Shown: positions 53,273 to 64,000 of the stretch, piece after piece
Layout: each line of letters opens with the position of its first letter
How positions within the stretch are numbered: position 1 is the stretch's first letter
DNA from: Stipa capillata
Lineage: Eukaryota > Streptophyta > Magnoliopsida > Poales > Poaceae
NCBI GenBank assembly: GCA_019208055.1
Contig: JAGXJF010001812.1
Coordinates: 248,001-312,000 of the forward strand
DNA: 64,000 bases
Direction of reading: 5' to 3'
Notes under the pieces: model-generated
Told to the model about the DNA's origin: nothing
The model's database searches: none
Seen by the model: the letters and a program-made list of their open reading frames with translations, nothing else
Made by a program: the position numbers and the translations under genes

Positions 53273-56110
53273 ATATTAGTTTGTCAATATTAGAATATCC
53301 TAATTTTAGCAGGATTTTCTCTTTTGCACGAATTTTGGCATGAATTTTATTTACATCTCAATAATGCTTACATAATAATTGTCTTATATTGATAGACCAG
53401 TGGGACATACATTAATTTGCAAGTTATAGAGGTTGCTAGGAAAAATGGAAGCAAAAGGCAAATGAAGAACGACCGCTAAATAGGTTTTTTTTTAGTTAAT
53501 GGCTAAATAGGTAGATAATCACCTGAATGTTCGTAGATAAGTTGCAAAATCATTGAAGCTGGACCCTCCAAACTAAACATGGGGCACCGCATGCTTACAG
53601 CTACAAGGTCATGCTTAGATAATTTGCTGCATTTGGTGCATGACCCTTACCTTCATCAGTTAAAACTATGTTTTGTTATTGTCCAAAATAAATTATATTC
53701 ACAGAGTCAGTTTCTACAACCATCGGTCAAGCCATACATTGAATCAATTCACAGTTCGTGAATTACAGCCATTATATAAGTTTGCGCAAATATAAAATGT
53801 CCCACCATGAACAATTGTCAATGCATCTCCGTGAACTATAAAACCTATTTTACTTGTTCATATTACATTTCCGCATTTAGAAGATGAGGCTACGATTTTA
53901 CTACTGTTACTGTTTCGCTATATGTCGTAATCGACGTGGGGACTTCAGTGTCAAAATTAGGCAACCTATTGTGCTGTCGTTGCATTGTTGTTTCTCAAAA
54001 TAGTACTTAAAATATTAATATATGTTTCCTTGAATTATGTTCATAGAAAACTGAACCTTTCTCTCTCATTTAGAGACCGGTAAGCTTAACTACGGAGGTG
54101 CCACTTCATTTTGATTTCTCAGACAACTGATGAAACTTATGACATATTTGGTTGATGACCAAATTTTATCACACTTCTCTGTAAAATTATGACAAGCCAC
54201 ACTAAGACAGACTGCTAAAAAATATGGCACGCCCGTAACCCGCACAAAGGTGCCACTTGATCCCGATCTATTCAGCCCAAGATGTGATAGAACTAATAAC
54301 ATTATGCCACTTAAAAACAAGACAGAGCCTACAAGGGTTTCTTTCACTGACGACATACAAATATCTATGTAAATGGTTGGAGCAGCATTTTAAAAACGTG
54401 TCTATACAAGGCCATATACAAGTAACATGTGTCATTTCTTGTAACATAACTAGCAATCTAGCACGTGCGATGTACGTTTTGCAATTGCACTAGATATATT
54501 TTATCTAAGTATCTATTAAAGCATGCCATCTCTATTTGTCATTAGTGCGGAGCATTTGGAGCATGCCACGGGAGCTAGCCGTGGGAAAGGAAAAATAGAA
54601 AGAGGATCAACTACGAGGATTAACTCTTCCTTAATTCTCTCTTAAATATATAATTATGAACTAATTTGTAGAAGTTCAACTTAATTTACGAGCCATTAGA
54701 TTATACGAATGATTAAGATCATCTGGATTTCATCAAACTCATATCTTTTGTAGTAGTAGAGATCTTTGATTAGGACGCATAAGCCGGTTAGGGCCGTTAG
54801 GCTGTACTATCGCTACAGGGTGGGAGCCCGAACGGGCAAACCTTAACAACCTTGGAAACCAAGCAGGACATGGATGGATGCACATGCACTAAACCTACAG
54901 TGCCAGAATAAACATGCAGGTTGCAGTGCCAGAACTTTTGTTCTTGCCAGACAAAACTTCCTTCGATTTCAACTAGTTAAGTTAACAGTTGTCCAATATT
55001 GCATCTTAATGAGATTTTTTAAATCGTTTACCAGATAATATGCATAAAGAAAAATAGCAAATAGACGATTATTATTACTTAAGAAATAACTGTCCAGATA
55101 TATCATAATACAGATAACAGTCCTCAGGGTTTGACAGTGAATGGAGCTGTAGTGGAGAGAATTCTTGTTATAGGTGGGCAGATGCACCCGCCTGAGACCA
55201 TGTGGTGGGCACACAGATGCGATTTGGCCACCATATATAGCAGCTCTCAACTACTTCTTCCTCCCATATTTGTCCAAGCAAGAAGTTAAACTGAACTAAC
55301 TCACATGGCAAACTGACGAGGCAGAGGCCGACCTGGTTCTCAGAGGCTCAACTAACTAGATAACTTCAGAGTTGACGCTGGAGGATTTCAACAGTCAACC
55401 AATCTAAACAAACTTTGCAACTCGACAACAGAGCATGGCTACTAACATAGCTCTAGAACTACTCCCAAACGAATAACAAAAACTTAAAAAACTGATCGGA
55501 GCTGAAGGCTTTCAAATCTCTATCTGACCAACCCTTGCAAAGCAGAGTTTAAAGGATGACTTACAGGATAGTATAATTAACATAGCTCAGAAAGAGCCCC
55601 CCTGCAAGAGAACAGTCTGGAAAAAAAAATCACAGAATCTATCCAAACCACTCACATGGACATGGTAGGCGAAATGCCTATGTTACTGCTCATTTTCAGG
55701 TGGAATTCATCAAAAGGGCCTCACCTGGAATATTTCTATCACGATCTGGCAAGAATCAACTTAAATTAAACCAGAACCACGGAAACAGAACCATGTATGG
55801 ATCACTGATAACATTTAGCAGTTTTCAGGACCCAAAATCCACTCGTTTGACTTACATTTTTACAGGATAAATGCATTAAGATTACACACGGGCTCTGAAT
55901 CTCAGACTACCTAGAGAGAGCAGTAGGGTATTACAGTATTGTATGAGTGCAATGGACAAACCAATCATGACAATGAACTAGCCACTGAATTTATATAGAT
56001 ATTAAAATACAATATAAAGAGCACATTACATTTTAGAATACAGACATTACAATGTACAAAATGAATGATAAACTGCACATTGAACTATTCTGTATGGTTT
56101 CAGTAAGCTT
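53273..56110. other. Intergenic region between the MITE and the DeSI-like gene
   Basis: Only short chance frames are seen, for example 54,356-54,090 on the minus strand (88 codons with a hydrophobic start, no recognised family). The last few hundred bases before 56,111 should include the 3' UTR of the minus-strand gene. Confidence 0.5.
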
Positions 56111-59100
56111 TCACCTGTGGACTTCCTTTACAATTGCATCCTCACCAACAGAAGATTGTGAAAGCAGGTGTTTGTCTTCAAGATCATCATCTTCAAAGTG
56201 CTCATTGCTGGTTGTGTTGGAACTATCTAAAAGTCAAAGGCATTGAAAAAACATAAACATGAGATTGCCCATTGGAAATAGCATGACCAACTACCAATGG
56301 AAAGGGAACTAATGAAATGAGGAAAATGGGTATCTACCTGAGAAATGACAGTCCGCAAGATTCTTTGTCTCAGTCGACTCCAACCGCATACTTTCTGGTA
56401 GAAGGCAGTTGCAAAAGGCACCTGAAAGTAATTTGGATATTATCTTCCATGATATAGTAAGAATGATATAATGCAATTTTATTTTGAGATGTGATACTTC
56501 TTTGAAACATAAAATAAAATGTACATGTTTTGACATGAAACATAGAAACCCTGGGATGCTGATAACCTTATGTTTCATCTGTCAGCTCCATGCCTAAATC
56601 CTATTCCTCATCATGGAATATATTGGTGTGAACAATTAAGAGCTTATGTCTAGTAGCACAGTCAGTTAACTCAAGATGCATGGCCACTGGTGTAACACCA
56701 TATGCCCATGTGGTGCCGGCAATGTTGACGCATGGTACTGTAGTGCAAACAGTACTTCTGTGGTACTATAGCAGCAACAGTAGATTTGGTTGCTAGCATT
56801 TTATTGTTTAGTTGCATTACATAGAGATAAGTTGTTTAGTTACAGTAAGTGAGCTATATTGCATCTTATTTTTAGTTGGTTTACTTTATCTCGAGATCCA
56901 ATCCGTTAGGATCCCTTCATTAAAAAAGAAGACAAATCCTTTTGAAGTAAGGAAAGGAAACGAGTTAAAGTTCCTCCCAAGTCTATCACTCCCTAAGCCG
57001 ACTTCATCTGCCCCCTCCCTACCACGTGCGCTTTCTCTAGCACAAATTATCCTTCAAGCTTTCACTATTTGGCACACTGCCTGCTTGTCCCATGACACCA
57101 CCTTCTTCCACGAGTTTAATCATAGGTTCATGTGTAGCCATGACTTTGGCAATGGATAACTCGGCATCCGAAGCCATGGTGAGTGACTTTGATACCAATT
57201 GTTATGAGCCTTAGCTCACAATAGGATAAGAACTGTAAAAAGAGGAGGGATAACAAGCATTGTTGCTAGAGGAAGGGCACATGGCGTCAACTTGGCTGAG
57301 AGAAAGAGACTCGGGAGAAACTTTAACTCATTCTTTGCTTAATTCAAAAGGAAGGCAATGCATCCATATATCAATACGAATACAACAGTACTATATCTCT
57401 AACATAAACCACAAAAGATGCAATCTAACTTAAATCACTTATTCTCAATGACTTATCTCTTAGGCAAGGCAACTAATTCAACTAAAATATAAGACACTAA
57501 CAGCCGCACCTACTGCTGCTGCTTTAATCTCTTGATAAAGTACCGTGTGGCCACCTCTCTTCCTTTCCATGTCAAAAGGCGGTACTCAATCAGGCATAAA
57601 TTAACACATATTCTCCATAGACCATGTTTCCTCCCATGCCTGAGCACTGAAACAATGACATGCTCACTCTCATCTCTATAAATTATCTCCCATCCTTGCA
57701 AGATATTGCATACTACTCCATCCATTTCCCTATAGCCTTATAGCATGCCCACCCTCTCTTGCCAATGATATTGTTTCCCTGCCTTCCTAACTTATCTAGA
57801 ATTCTATAGTCCAGAGTAATCATGATAATGCTGATAGTCTTGCCTGAACGACTCTCCCATCAATGCAAATGCTTTAGGTAAAAAAGTATACTAGAGTGTT
57901 AACGCGAATATAATGCTTAACATCAATAAAATCATTAGAAAGTTTCGATACATATTAGTAAAAGGAGCACAAACTTATTAGTTATTACCTAGCTTAGCGA
58001 GTCGGTTAACCCAACCAGGAATACGCATTCCTGTCAATCTGATGCTAAGATCATCCGTAAAGTGGTTACAGTTCTTGGAAATGAGGTGGTAAGTATCCCC
58101 ATGATATTCCGAGGCCATTCTCTGAATGAAGTCCCGAAATTCCAAGGGACGTAGACTTGTGGCCTATGAAAATCGAAGATCTGCACAAGAACCCTAGGCA
58201 GTTCTTTGGTTCCACCTCAAAAACACCACTTGTCGGGTGATCATGAGCTCCAAAACTGTACTCCGATCCATGAACTGTTCCACGCAGAATAAGATAGATC
58301 ACAAACAATCTATAGACTTGGATAAAATCATTATGCATAGTGACAAATTAAATTGTCAATACCATAGAAAAGCTCATCGCACACGGTTAAAAAAACTCAT
58401 CGCATACGGTTTTCCAGCTCGTATGCACGGGTTGGTCAGCGATGTGGGGGGCACATCGCACACGGGTCTAGAGCCGTATCATCGCACATCGCACACGGCT
58501 TTTCAGGTAGGCCCGTGTGCGATGTTCCTCACACGGTTTCTCAGAAAAAACCGTGTGCGATGTGCCTCACATCACACACGGCCTAGTTTGCCGTGGCAAC
58601 ATCACACACGGGCCTGCAATGTTGACCGTCTGCGATGTTCACATTAGTGACGGGTTTCGGCCAACCGTGTGCGATGAGGGGTCTTAAAAGACCTGTTCTG
58701 TACTAGTGTGTCTTCAACACTAAAAGAGTTCTAAAAAGGTTTCATCATCATCAAAGAAGGATGAAAATGCAAAAAAAAACACATGCATATTAGGAGACCA
58801 ATGTCATAATACTATGCATTTTCATTCCTAATAGATAAACATTACTACCTCAAATTAAATTTACAAGTCGCTCTAGCTTTGGATACATGGGAAAACGAAG
58901 AGGTCAAAGTCTGGAAGTTTTACACATTTACTTTTATTTTGGAGAAAAAATTCCTAGAAATAGCAAACGACAAGTATTCGAACACTCAAACTTGCTCAAT
59001 GTGATATGTAAATTGGACTATTGGACTAGATGTAGTAATCACTAACAGGGTGATATAACAGTTAAATATTCTAATAACCAAGTGGTAGCCTTTTAGGAGA

Positions 59101-59826
59101 ACGGACTGAACGAAACAGAAAATATTTTGAAAAAACTAAGAATTCACCAGGATAATTAACTAATATATCAGTGACATTTCCAGCAATAAATACATACACA
59201 AGCCATTTACTACAACTATTTCCTTAGTACTCAACAGTAGCAAGAAAAATGCAATTGTTTAAATATGCTAAAACGAAGATACTAAGGCTATTTCTGAGAG
59301 AAAATGTACCGCTCGGGCGTAGGCCCAACAATTCTCAAAGAAAAATGCATATGTCAAGCCAGGGTTAGGTCTAAAAGACTACAATGGAAAACTAGATAGC
59401 CCCTAATTTTGAATCTAGTTCTTCTGCCAAATCTCAACATCGCCAAATCTTTCTCCTATGTCAATCCGCGTAATTAAATACCTAAAGGAAACCAAGATCT
59501 AATAGATACCCTCAATAACCAACAACACCTAAAAAGAACTCACCTTTCTATAAAATCAAAGCACGAATTCCAAGAATGCCGTATCTAATTATCAAATCAA
59601 GAAAACGGCACGATGGGTCCCATTTCCACCATCTCTCCAGCACCCAATCAATCCCATTTCCCCAAAGTTCCATAGAATCCACCGAACCCGGTCGAGCTGG
59701 CCAGCCTCGCTCACCTTCGACGGCGGAGTGGAAGATGCCGAGCCCGCACCAGTGGAGGTAGTTGTTGAGCGAAGTGAGGTCGTACACGTTGAGCATCACC
59801 GGGTACTCACCCACCACCCCGCCCAT
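56111..59826 (-). CDS. PPPDE/DeSI-like thiol isopeptidase gene, four exons, with a frameshift in exon 2
   Basis: Exons on the minus strand: 59,826-59,715, 58,274-57,989, 56,421-56,338 and 56,226-56,111, with GT-AG introns (donors GTGAGC, GTAATA, GTAGAT). Exon 1 encodes VMLNVYDLTSLNNYLHWCGL and GIFHSAVE with the catalytic His (residue 33). Exon 2 encodes YSFGAHDHPTSGVFEVEP, then after a frame change EFRDFIQRMASEYHGDTYHL and SKNCNHF with the catalytic Cys, then IPGWVNRLAKLG. Exon 3 gives AFCNCLLPES. Exon 4 is acidic (HFEDDDLEDKH). This is the deSI-like family (Arabidopsis At4g17486 type), papain-fold peptidases that in animals remove SUMO or act as thioesterases. Between IFIGH and EFRDF (about 58,115-58,125) exon 2 appears to lack 2 bases relative to the family, so as read it would terminate early. 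It is either a sequence error or a recently inactivated gene. Confidence 0.85.
56422..57988 (-). other. Intron 2 of the DeSI-like gene
   Basis: 1,567 bp bounded by GTAATA and TTTCAG. It includes repeat-like sequence at about 56.65-57.75 kb (for example GTACTGTAGTGC-type motifs near 56,735), probably old transposon debris. No separate gene is recognised. Confidence 0.6.
58370..58708 (+). mobile_element. CACTA-type terminal fragment in intron 1 of the DeSI-like gene
   Basis: It ends CTGTTCTGTACTAGTG (58,693-58,708), the reverse complement of a CACTAGTACAGAAC terminus. It is filled with inverted subterminal motifs CATCGCACACGG and CCGTGTGCGATG (about eight copies). The left end starts at a subterminal motif (58,375) but lacks a clear TIR, so it is truncated or decayed. 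The family differs from the CACTGACGGGC family at the window ends. Confidence 0.8.
58709..59714 (-). other. Rest of intron 1 of the DeSI-like gene
   Basis: AT-rich intronic sequence up to the donor at 59,714-59,713. Nothing recognisable. Confidence 0.6.
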
Positions 59827-60630
59827 CGCCTCACCCACCCCCTCCCCTCCGCCTCTGAGCGAGGAAATCCCGAGCAGGCTCGCCGGGTACGCGCACTCGC
59901 CGCCGGCGAGGGCCCTAGGTCCTCCTAGGGCTAGGGTTTTGACCTGGAAAGGCGGGGGAGGCGATGCGGAACTGCGAAGCAGGCTTGAAGAGAGGTAAGG
60001 AAGGAGACGACGACTCCACAACGAGCGAGCGAAGCGGAGGCGTGTCCGGAAATGAATTTTCTTACGCCTGCGGGAGGTGGTATCCGCGGTTGATGACTCA
60101 CTGGGGGTCAGGTACAACGTGGGACCCGGTGTCAGTGTGCTGTGTAGACGTGCGGGAAGTGGGATGTCAGTGTTGGACAGGACAGGACTCAGCACGGGAG
60201 AGATGGGAGTGAGCACGTAGGATCTGACTGGTTTGTGGGACCGGACAGGGGATCTGGGTGAGTATTTTGGACAGGAGAAGGCCACGACGCAACGGTTTTT
60301 GTCGTGTGATTATCCACTTTATTCCATTTGAAATTCTGTCTGAATTCGACGATCTTGAAGTTTTCTCCCTGCAAAATTAGACCTGAGTTTACTAGACTCG
60401 AACTAGTGTTGTGTTGAGAAGCATTGCCACTAGCCACTAAAAGAGAGAGATTAAAAGTGCATCTAAACTTCAAGGTATGGTTTTTGATGGTTAATGGCAA
60501 CTCAACTAGGAATCTAACAGTTTCATTAAGTATGAATAGAAAATTAGGTTTCTAGAGAAGGTTTCAATCAAGATCGATGGCCTCTAAAAAGAGTAAGGGA
60601 GTAGCCTGGTGATTAAGAGGTAGCTGTGCT
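59827..60630 (-). promoter_or_regulatory. 5' leader and promoter region of the DeSI-like gene
   Basis: The in-frame ORF extends upstream to 60,285, but the protein-like sequence starts at the ATG at 59,826. The upstream part is low-complexity Ser/Pro/Arg coding by chance and is better read as leader and promoter. No clear TATA box is seen. Confidence 0.45.
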
Positions 60631-60633
60631 AGT

Positions 60634-60836
60634 TGGCTGTAATACCGGTGCGAAGAAACCGTTACTGTAGAGAGACTTGTACGAAGGTAAAGGTTGACGT
60701 GGGTGCGTCCAAGGACTGTGACTACAGCCGGTTGGCCTGGCCGTAATACAGGTGCAAGGAAACTTCTGGTACAAAGGGACTTGTACATGAAGTGAAGGTG
60801 GCTTGGATGCTTTCAAGGACCGTGACTGCAACCTGT
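60634..60836. repeat. Diverged tandem duplication (about 100-bp units)
   Basis: Unit A (about 60,634-60,730) and unit B (about 60,731-60,836) share GTAATAC(C/A)GGTGC, GAAAC, GGGACTTGTAC or GAGACTTGTAC, TCCAAGGAC or TTCAAGGAC, and GTGACT followed by CA. Many substitutions separate them. Confidence 0.75.
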
Positions 60837-60889
60837 AGACCTGAATACTAGTATTTCACTACTGCAGATAGACCCTCTCCTGAACCCCC

Positions 60890-61320
60890 TCCACTGACGG
60901 GCATAAAAAGGTCCGTCGCTGGAGGGGAACTCCACGGACAGACGCAACACAGCCCGTCAGCGGAGAACGCAGCAAAGAAGAAGGTGAGGAACACCACTGA
61001 CGGGCGCCAAAACAGCCCGTCAGTGGAGATGAGCATGAGGTGGGATAGATGACGCGTCCTTTCCACTGACGGGCCCTTGTTAAGAGCCCGTCAGTGGAGA
61101 TGTAATCTCCACTGACGGGCAACGATATGGACCGTCAGTGAAATGTTGAACATATGACGTGCCAGTTCACTGACGGGCTCTTATATCCTGCCCGTCAGTG
61201 GATATGTTGTCTTCACTGACGGCTGTCTTTCCCGTCCGTCAGCGATATTTGTTGCTTACGTTGCTGATGAATCACTGACGGTGACCTTTTAAGGGCCTGT
61301 CAGTGGTGCTCCTTACTATA
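60890..61320. repeat. Subterminal repeat array of the CACTA element
   Basis: Alternating CACTGACGGGC and GCCCGTCAGTG motifs at 20-60 bp spacing. In En/Spm-type elements such motifs bind the element's TNPA-like protein. Confidence 0.85.
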
Positions 61321-61549
61321 AAAAACAGAGCACGGCCTCGCTGCTGGCCAGTGCTCGCGCGCTAACCGGCCAGCAGCGAGCGCCGCCGTCCCACAAGCTG
61401 CTGCCGCCGCCGCCGCCGGCCCCCTTCCCCCTCCCAACCCACAACCATTTCTTCCCTCTCCCCAACCCTCATCCTAAGCTCTAGAGGGACTAGATCTAGA
61501 TCTAGATTTTGCTCCTCCTCTCACTCTCTCCCTCCTCATCCTCTCACTC

Positions 61550-61665
61550 TCTCCCACCCTCCTCATCATCCTCTCACTCTCTCCCACCCTCCTCATCATC
61601 CTCTCACTCTCTCCCTCCTCCTCATCCTCTCACTCTCTCCCACCCTCCTTCTCATCCATATTTCT
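61550..61665. repeat. CT-rich short tandem repeats in the CACTA leader
   Basis: Units of CCTCATC(A)TCC followed by TCTCACTCTCTCCC recur about four times before the transposase start. Confidence 0.8.
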
Positions 61666-61844
61666 AGCTCTCTCTCATTCTCTCTCTCCTCCTCTCACTC
61701 CCACTCTCTCCATTATCATTTCTCACCAAAAAGATCGCTAGCGCTCGGTAATAATGCTCGCCAGTGTTCTTTTCATGTCGTATATGTATTTGATGTGATT
61801 TTCGGTTATCGAACTGATTAGTTTTGTGTTGTAGGTGTTGATCG

Positions 61845-64000
61845 ATGGATCGCAGTTGGATGTACGACAACCGGGCGACAGAGAGTTGGGCTATGGCTTT
61901 GAACGAGTTTCTTGATGTCGCCGAACGAGATATGAGGGCAAAAGGTGGCACGAAGATTTGCTGTCCATGTCGCGATTGCAAAATTTTGGTAATGTTTGAT
62001 ACGAGAGGGAGGGTGACGGTACACCTGGCGCTTAAGGGTTTCATGTCAGGCTATACACGTTGGACATGTCACGGCGAGGAGGAGGAAGATCAGGTGTTAC
62101 AGCAAGCTGCCGAACATGGAGATGACGAAGAAGACGAGGGGAGCATCGAACCTGACGCCGAAGGAGAAACGGGAAACAATTTGGCCGATATGGTGCAGGA
62201 CGTTCACATAGTGGAGCAGGTGGTGATAGATCCCGAGGATGAAAGAGAGGCTGCTAAGTTCTCGAGACTAGTTGAAGACTCACAAATCCTGTTGTATACC
62301 GGTTCCGATCCAGAGCACACGCGTCTGTCGGTCACGCTGGAACTTCTAAGGATCAAGGCAGCCCACAACTGTCCGGACGAAGGCTTCGATGAGACACTGG
62401 CTTTTCTTGCAAAAGTTTTTCCGAAAAATAACTTGCTGCCTACGAGCACCGAAGAAGCCAGAAGGTTGTCTGCCCTCTTGGGTTAGAGGTGCAGAGGTTC
62501 CATGCGTGTCCGAATGACTGCTTTATTTACCGCAAGGAGCACGAGAAGCTGTACAAGTGTCCCACGTGCAACACGTCCAGATTCAAGAGGGGTAGAAAGC
62601 AAGCCGATGATGAGGACCCAGTGAAGAGTGGCGCTCCAGCAAAGGTTGTATGGTATCTTCCGGTCCTTCCCCCGTTTGAATCGTTTATTCGCTAACAAGA
62701 AAGAGGCAAGCTGCTACGTTGGCACGCCGAGGGGCGGAAAACTGATGATGGAGTGATGAGACACCCTGCCGATGCTTCGCAGTGGAGGGCAATCGACGCC
62801 CAATACGATGATTTCGGAAAAGATCCGAGGAATATCAGGTTCGGTATGAGTACGGACGGGATCAATCCATTCGGCAACATGAGCAGCAGACACAGCACTT
62901 GGCCCGTGGTTCTATGGATGTACAACCTTCCTCCATGGCTGTGCATGAAACGAAAGTACATACACCTCTGTATTCTCATACAAGGGCCGAAGCAACCTGG
63001 GAACGATCTGAACATGTATCAACAATTATTGTTCGAAGAACTAGCTACACTGTGGGAACCAGGGGCCCAGGTCTGGGACGCATACGAAGAAGAGTACTTC
63101 AATCTGAAAGCGCTGTTGTTCACGACGGTCCAGACTACCCCGCGTACGGATATCAATCCTGCCAGTGTGTTCATGGGTACAAAGGATGTGTGAAGTGTTT
63201 GGAGTCTACTACAAGTTTACACCTAAAGGGATCCAAAAAAATCGTGTTCATGGGCCACCGAAGGTGGCTGAAACAGAACGACCCATGGAGGCAAGAGAAG
63301 GAATTGTTTGACAATACTGTTGAGGTTCGTTCGGCGCCTCGGGAGAAGACCGGGGTGGAAATCTATGACATCGTGAACACAATGCCCCCTGTTACGCCCG
63401 GTAAGACACAACCGTCTGTTCCCATGCAGGACGGCGTCTGGAAAGAAATCCGTATTCTGGGATTTGCCTTATTGGAGATTCCTAAGCACACGTCACAGCA
63501 TAGACGTCATGCATGTTGAAAAAAACGTGTGCGAGAGCTTGCTTGGTATCCTGCTCAACATTTCAGAAAAGACAAAAGATGGACCGAAGGCACGAGCTGA
63601 CACGGAATTCTTGGGTATAAGAAAGAAGCTGTGGGCTACGAAGCGAACGACCAAGTTTGGGAACGGGTGCAGTCAGAATCAAGACGGACTGTCCCGCTGC
63701 TTGTTACACTCTCAGCAAAAAAGAGATCGTTAGCTTTTTGGAGTGCCTCCAAGGTGTCAAAGTTTCTTCCGGTTACTCGGCAAACATCGGGAGAATAGTT
63801 GACATGAAGAGTCACCGAGTAATTGATATGAAGTCTCATGACTGCCACGTGATGATCACGCAGATACTTCCTATTGCAATCAGAGGTCTCATGGAGCCGG
63901 AGGTCCGCAAGACAGTCTTGAATCTTTGTAACTTCTTCAACACGATATCTCAGAAGTCGATCTCCGTTACGCGTTGCCACAAGCTGCAGGAGGAGATCAT
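61845..64000 (+). pseudogene. TNP2-type CACTA transposase, frameshifted and running off the window
   Basis: The start is the ATG at 61,845 (MDRSWMYDNRATESWAMALN), the N-terminal transposase-associated domain with CCPCRDCK. The frame stops at 62,486 and continues in other frames: FHACPNDCFIYRKEH with KLYKCPTCNTSRFKRG (62.5-62.6 kb), then TDGINPFGNM with NLPPWLCMKRKYIHLCILI and GPKQPGNDL (62.85-63.0 kb) of the TNP2 catalytic core, VFMGHRRWL (63.25 kb), RHSIDVMHVEKNVCESLLG (63.49 kb) and MKSHDCHVMITQILPIAIRG (63.83 kb). Apparent single-base indels lie near 62,470, 62,671, 62,710 and 63,452. The protein would cut and rejoin the element ends, but this copy is either dead or affected by sequence errors. 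Confidence 0.9.

Larger units (their letters stand above)
60857..64000 (+). mobile_element. CACTA (En/Spm) transposon, 5' half
   Basis: The left TIR is CACTACTGCAGATA at 60,857. The preceding TTT may be the 3-bp target duplication. Subterminal CACTGACGGGC and CCCGTCAGTG repeats fill 60,890-61,320 (about 14 copies, both orientations). A C/T-rich leader (61.5-61.7 kb, CTCTCACTCTCTCC repeats) precedes the transposase ORF at 61,845. The element continues past the window. It belongs to the same family as the fragment at 1-763 and lies in the same orientation. Confidence 0.9.

Noticed and set aside
54090..54356. 88-codon minus-strand ORF with a hydrophobic N-terminus
   Set aside because: No family resemblance, no flanking exons and AT-rich surroundings; treated as chance.
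59827..60285. Upstream extension of DeSI-like exon 1 to an ATG at 60,285
   Set aside because: Related proteins begin near the VYLNVYDLT-type strand; the extra 153 residues are low complexity and unlike the family, so 59,826 was taken as the start.

Overview
The window is plant nuclear DNA, almost certainly from a grass (Poaceae). Nearly two thirds of it is nested LTR retrotransposons of the Tat, Athila and Tekay/Del lineages of Ty3/gypsy. There are CACTA DNA transposons at both ends and small MITE-like hairpins, and two intron-containing host genes sit in the gene-like right third with GC-rich first exons. No bacterial-style operons, CRISPR arrays, rRNA or tRNA genes were recognised.

Layout. 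1-763: 3' end of a CACTA element. About 1.2-5.1 kb: degraded Athila-type (probably non-autonomous) sequence on the minus strand. About 5.1-9.3 kb: a long Tekay-type LTR on the minus strand. 9,756-15,253: a 5.5-kb solo LTR on the plus strand with a perfect 5-bp target duplication (ACCTC). 15.3-17.6 kb: Athila protease and gag (minus). 17.7-19.3 kb: Athila LTR and leader. 19,294-33,208: a complete 13.9-kb Tat-lineage retrotransposon (minus) with ATGGT target duplications, 1.3-kb LTRs, a decayed gag-pol and an extra plus-strand ORF antisense to pol. It interrupts the Athila LTR, which resumes at 33,209-33,399. 33.6-36.7 kb: Athila pol relics (minus). About 38.1-44.0 kb: an internally deleted Tekay/Del element (plus). 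44.0-47.6 kb: intergenic DNA with a degenerate repeat field and a 425-bp foldback MITE.

Host genes. 47,777-51,191 (minus): a four-exon NAC transcription factor of the ANAC075/SND2-like group, with an intact 417-codon reading frame and consensus splice sites. 56,111-59,826 (minus): a four-exon PPPDE/DeSI-like thiol isopeptidase gene with both catalytic residues visible but a frameshift inside the peptidase domain. Its first intron holds a CACTA fragment.

60,857 to the end: the 5' half of a second CACTA element of the same family as the one at the left edge, with its TIR, subterminal repeats and a frameshifted TNP2-type transposase running off the window.

The history reads as nested insertion: old Athila sequence was split by Tekay LTRs and by the Tat element. 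Every in-frame stop seen in the Tat gag-pol is explained by C-to-T change at CG or CHG sites, which fits long-term methylation. The most unusual items are the antisense ORF with its duplicated palindromic upstream element, the very long solo LTR, two sequence blocks conserved among four Tekay LTR copies, and the frameshift in the DeSI-like gene. All calls come from reading the sequence; no database search was possible.
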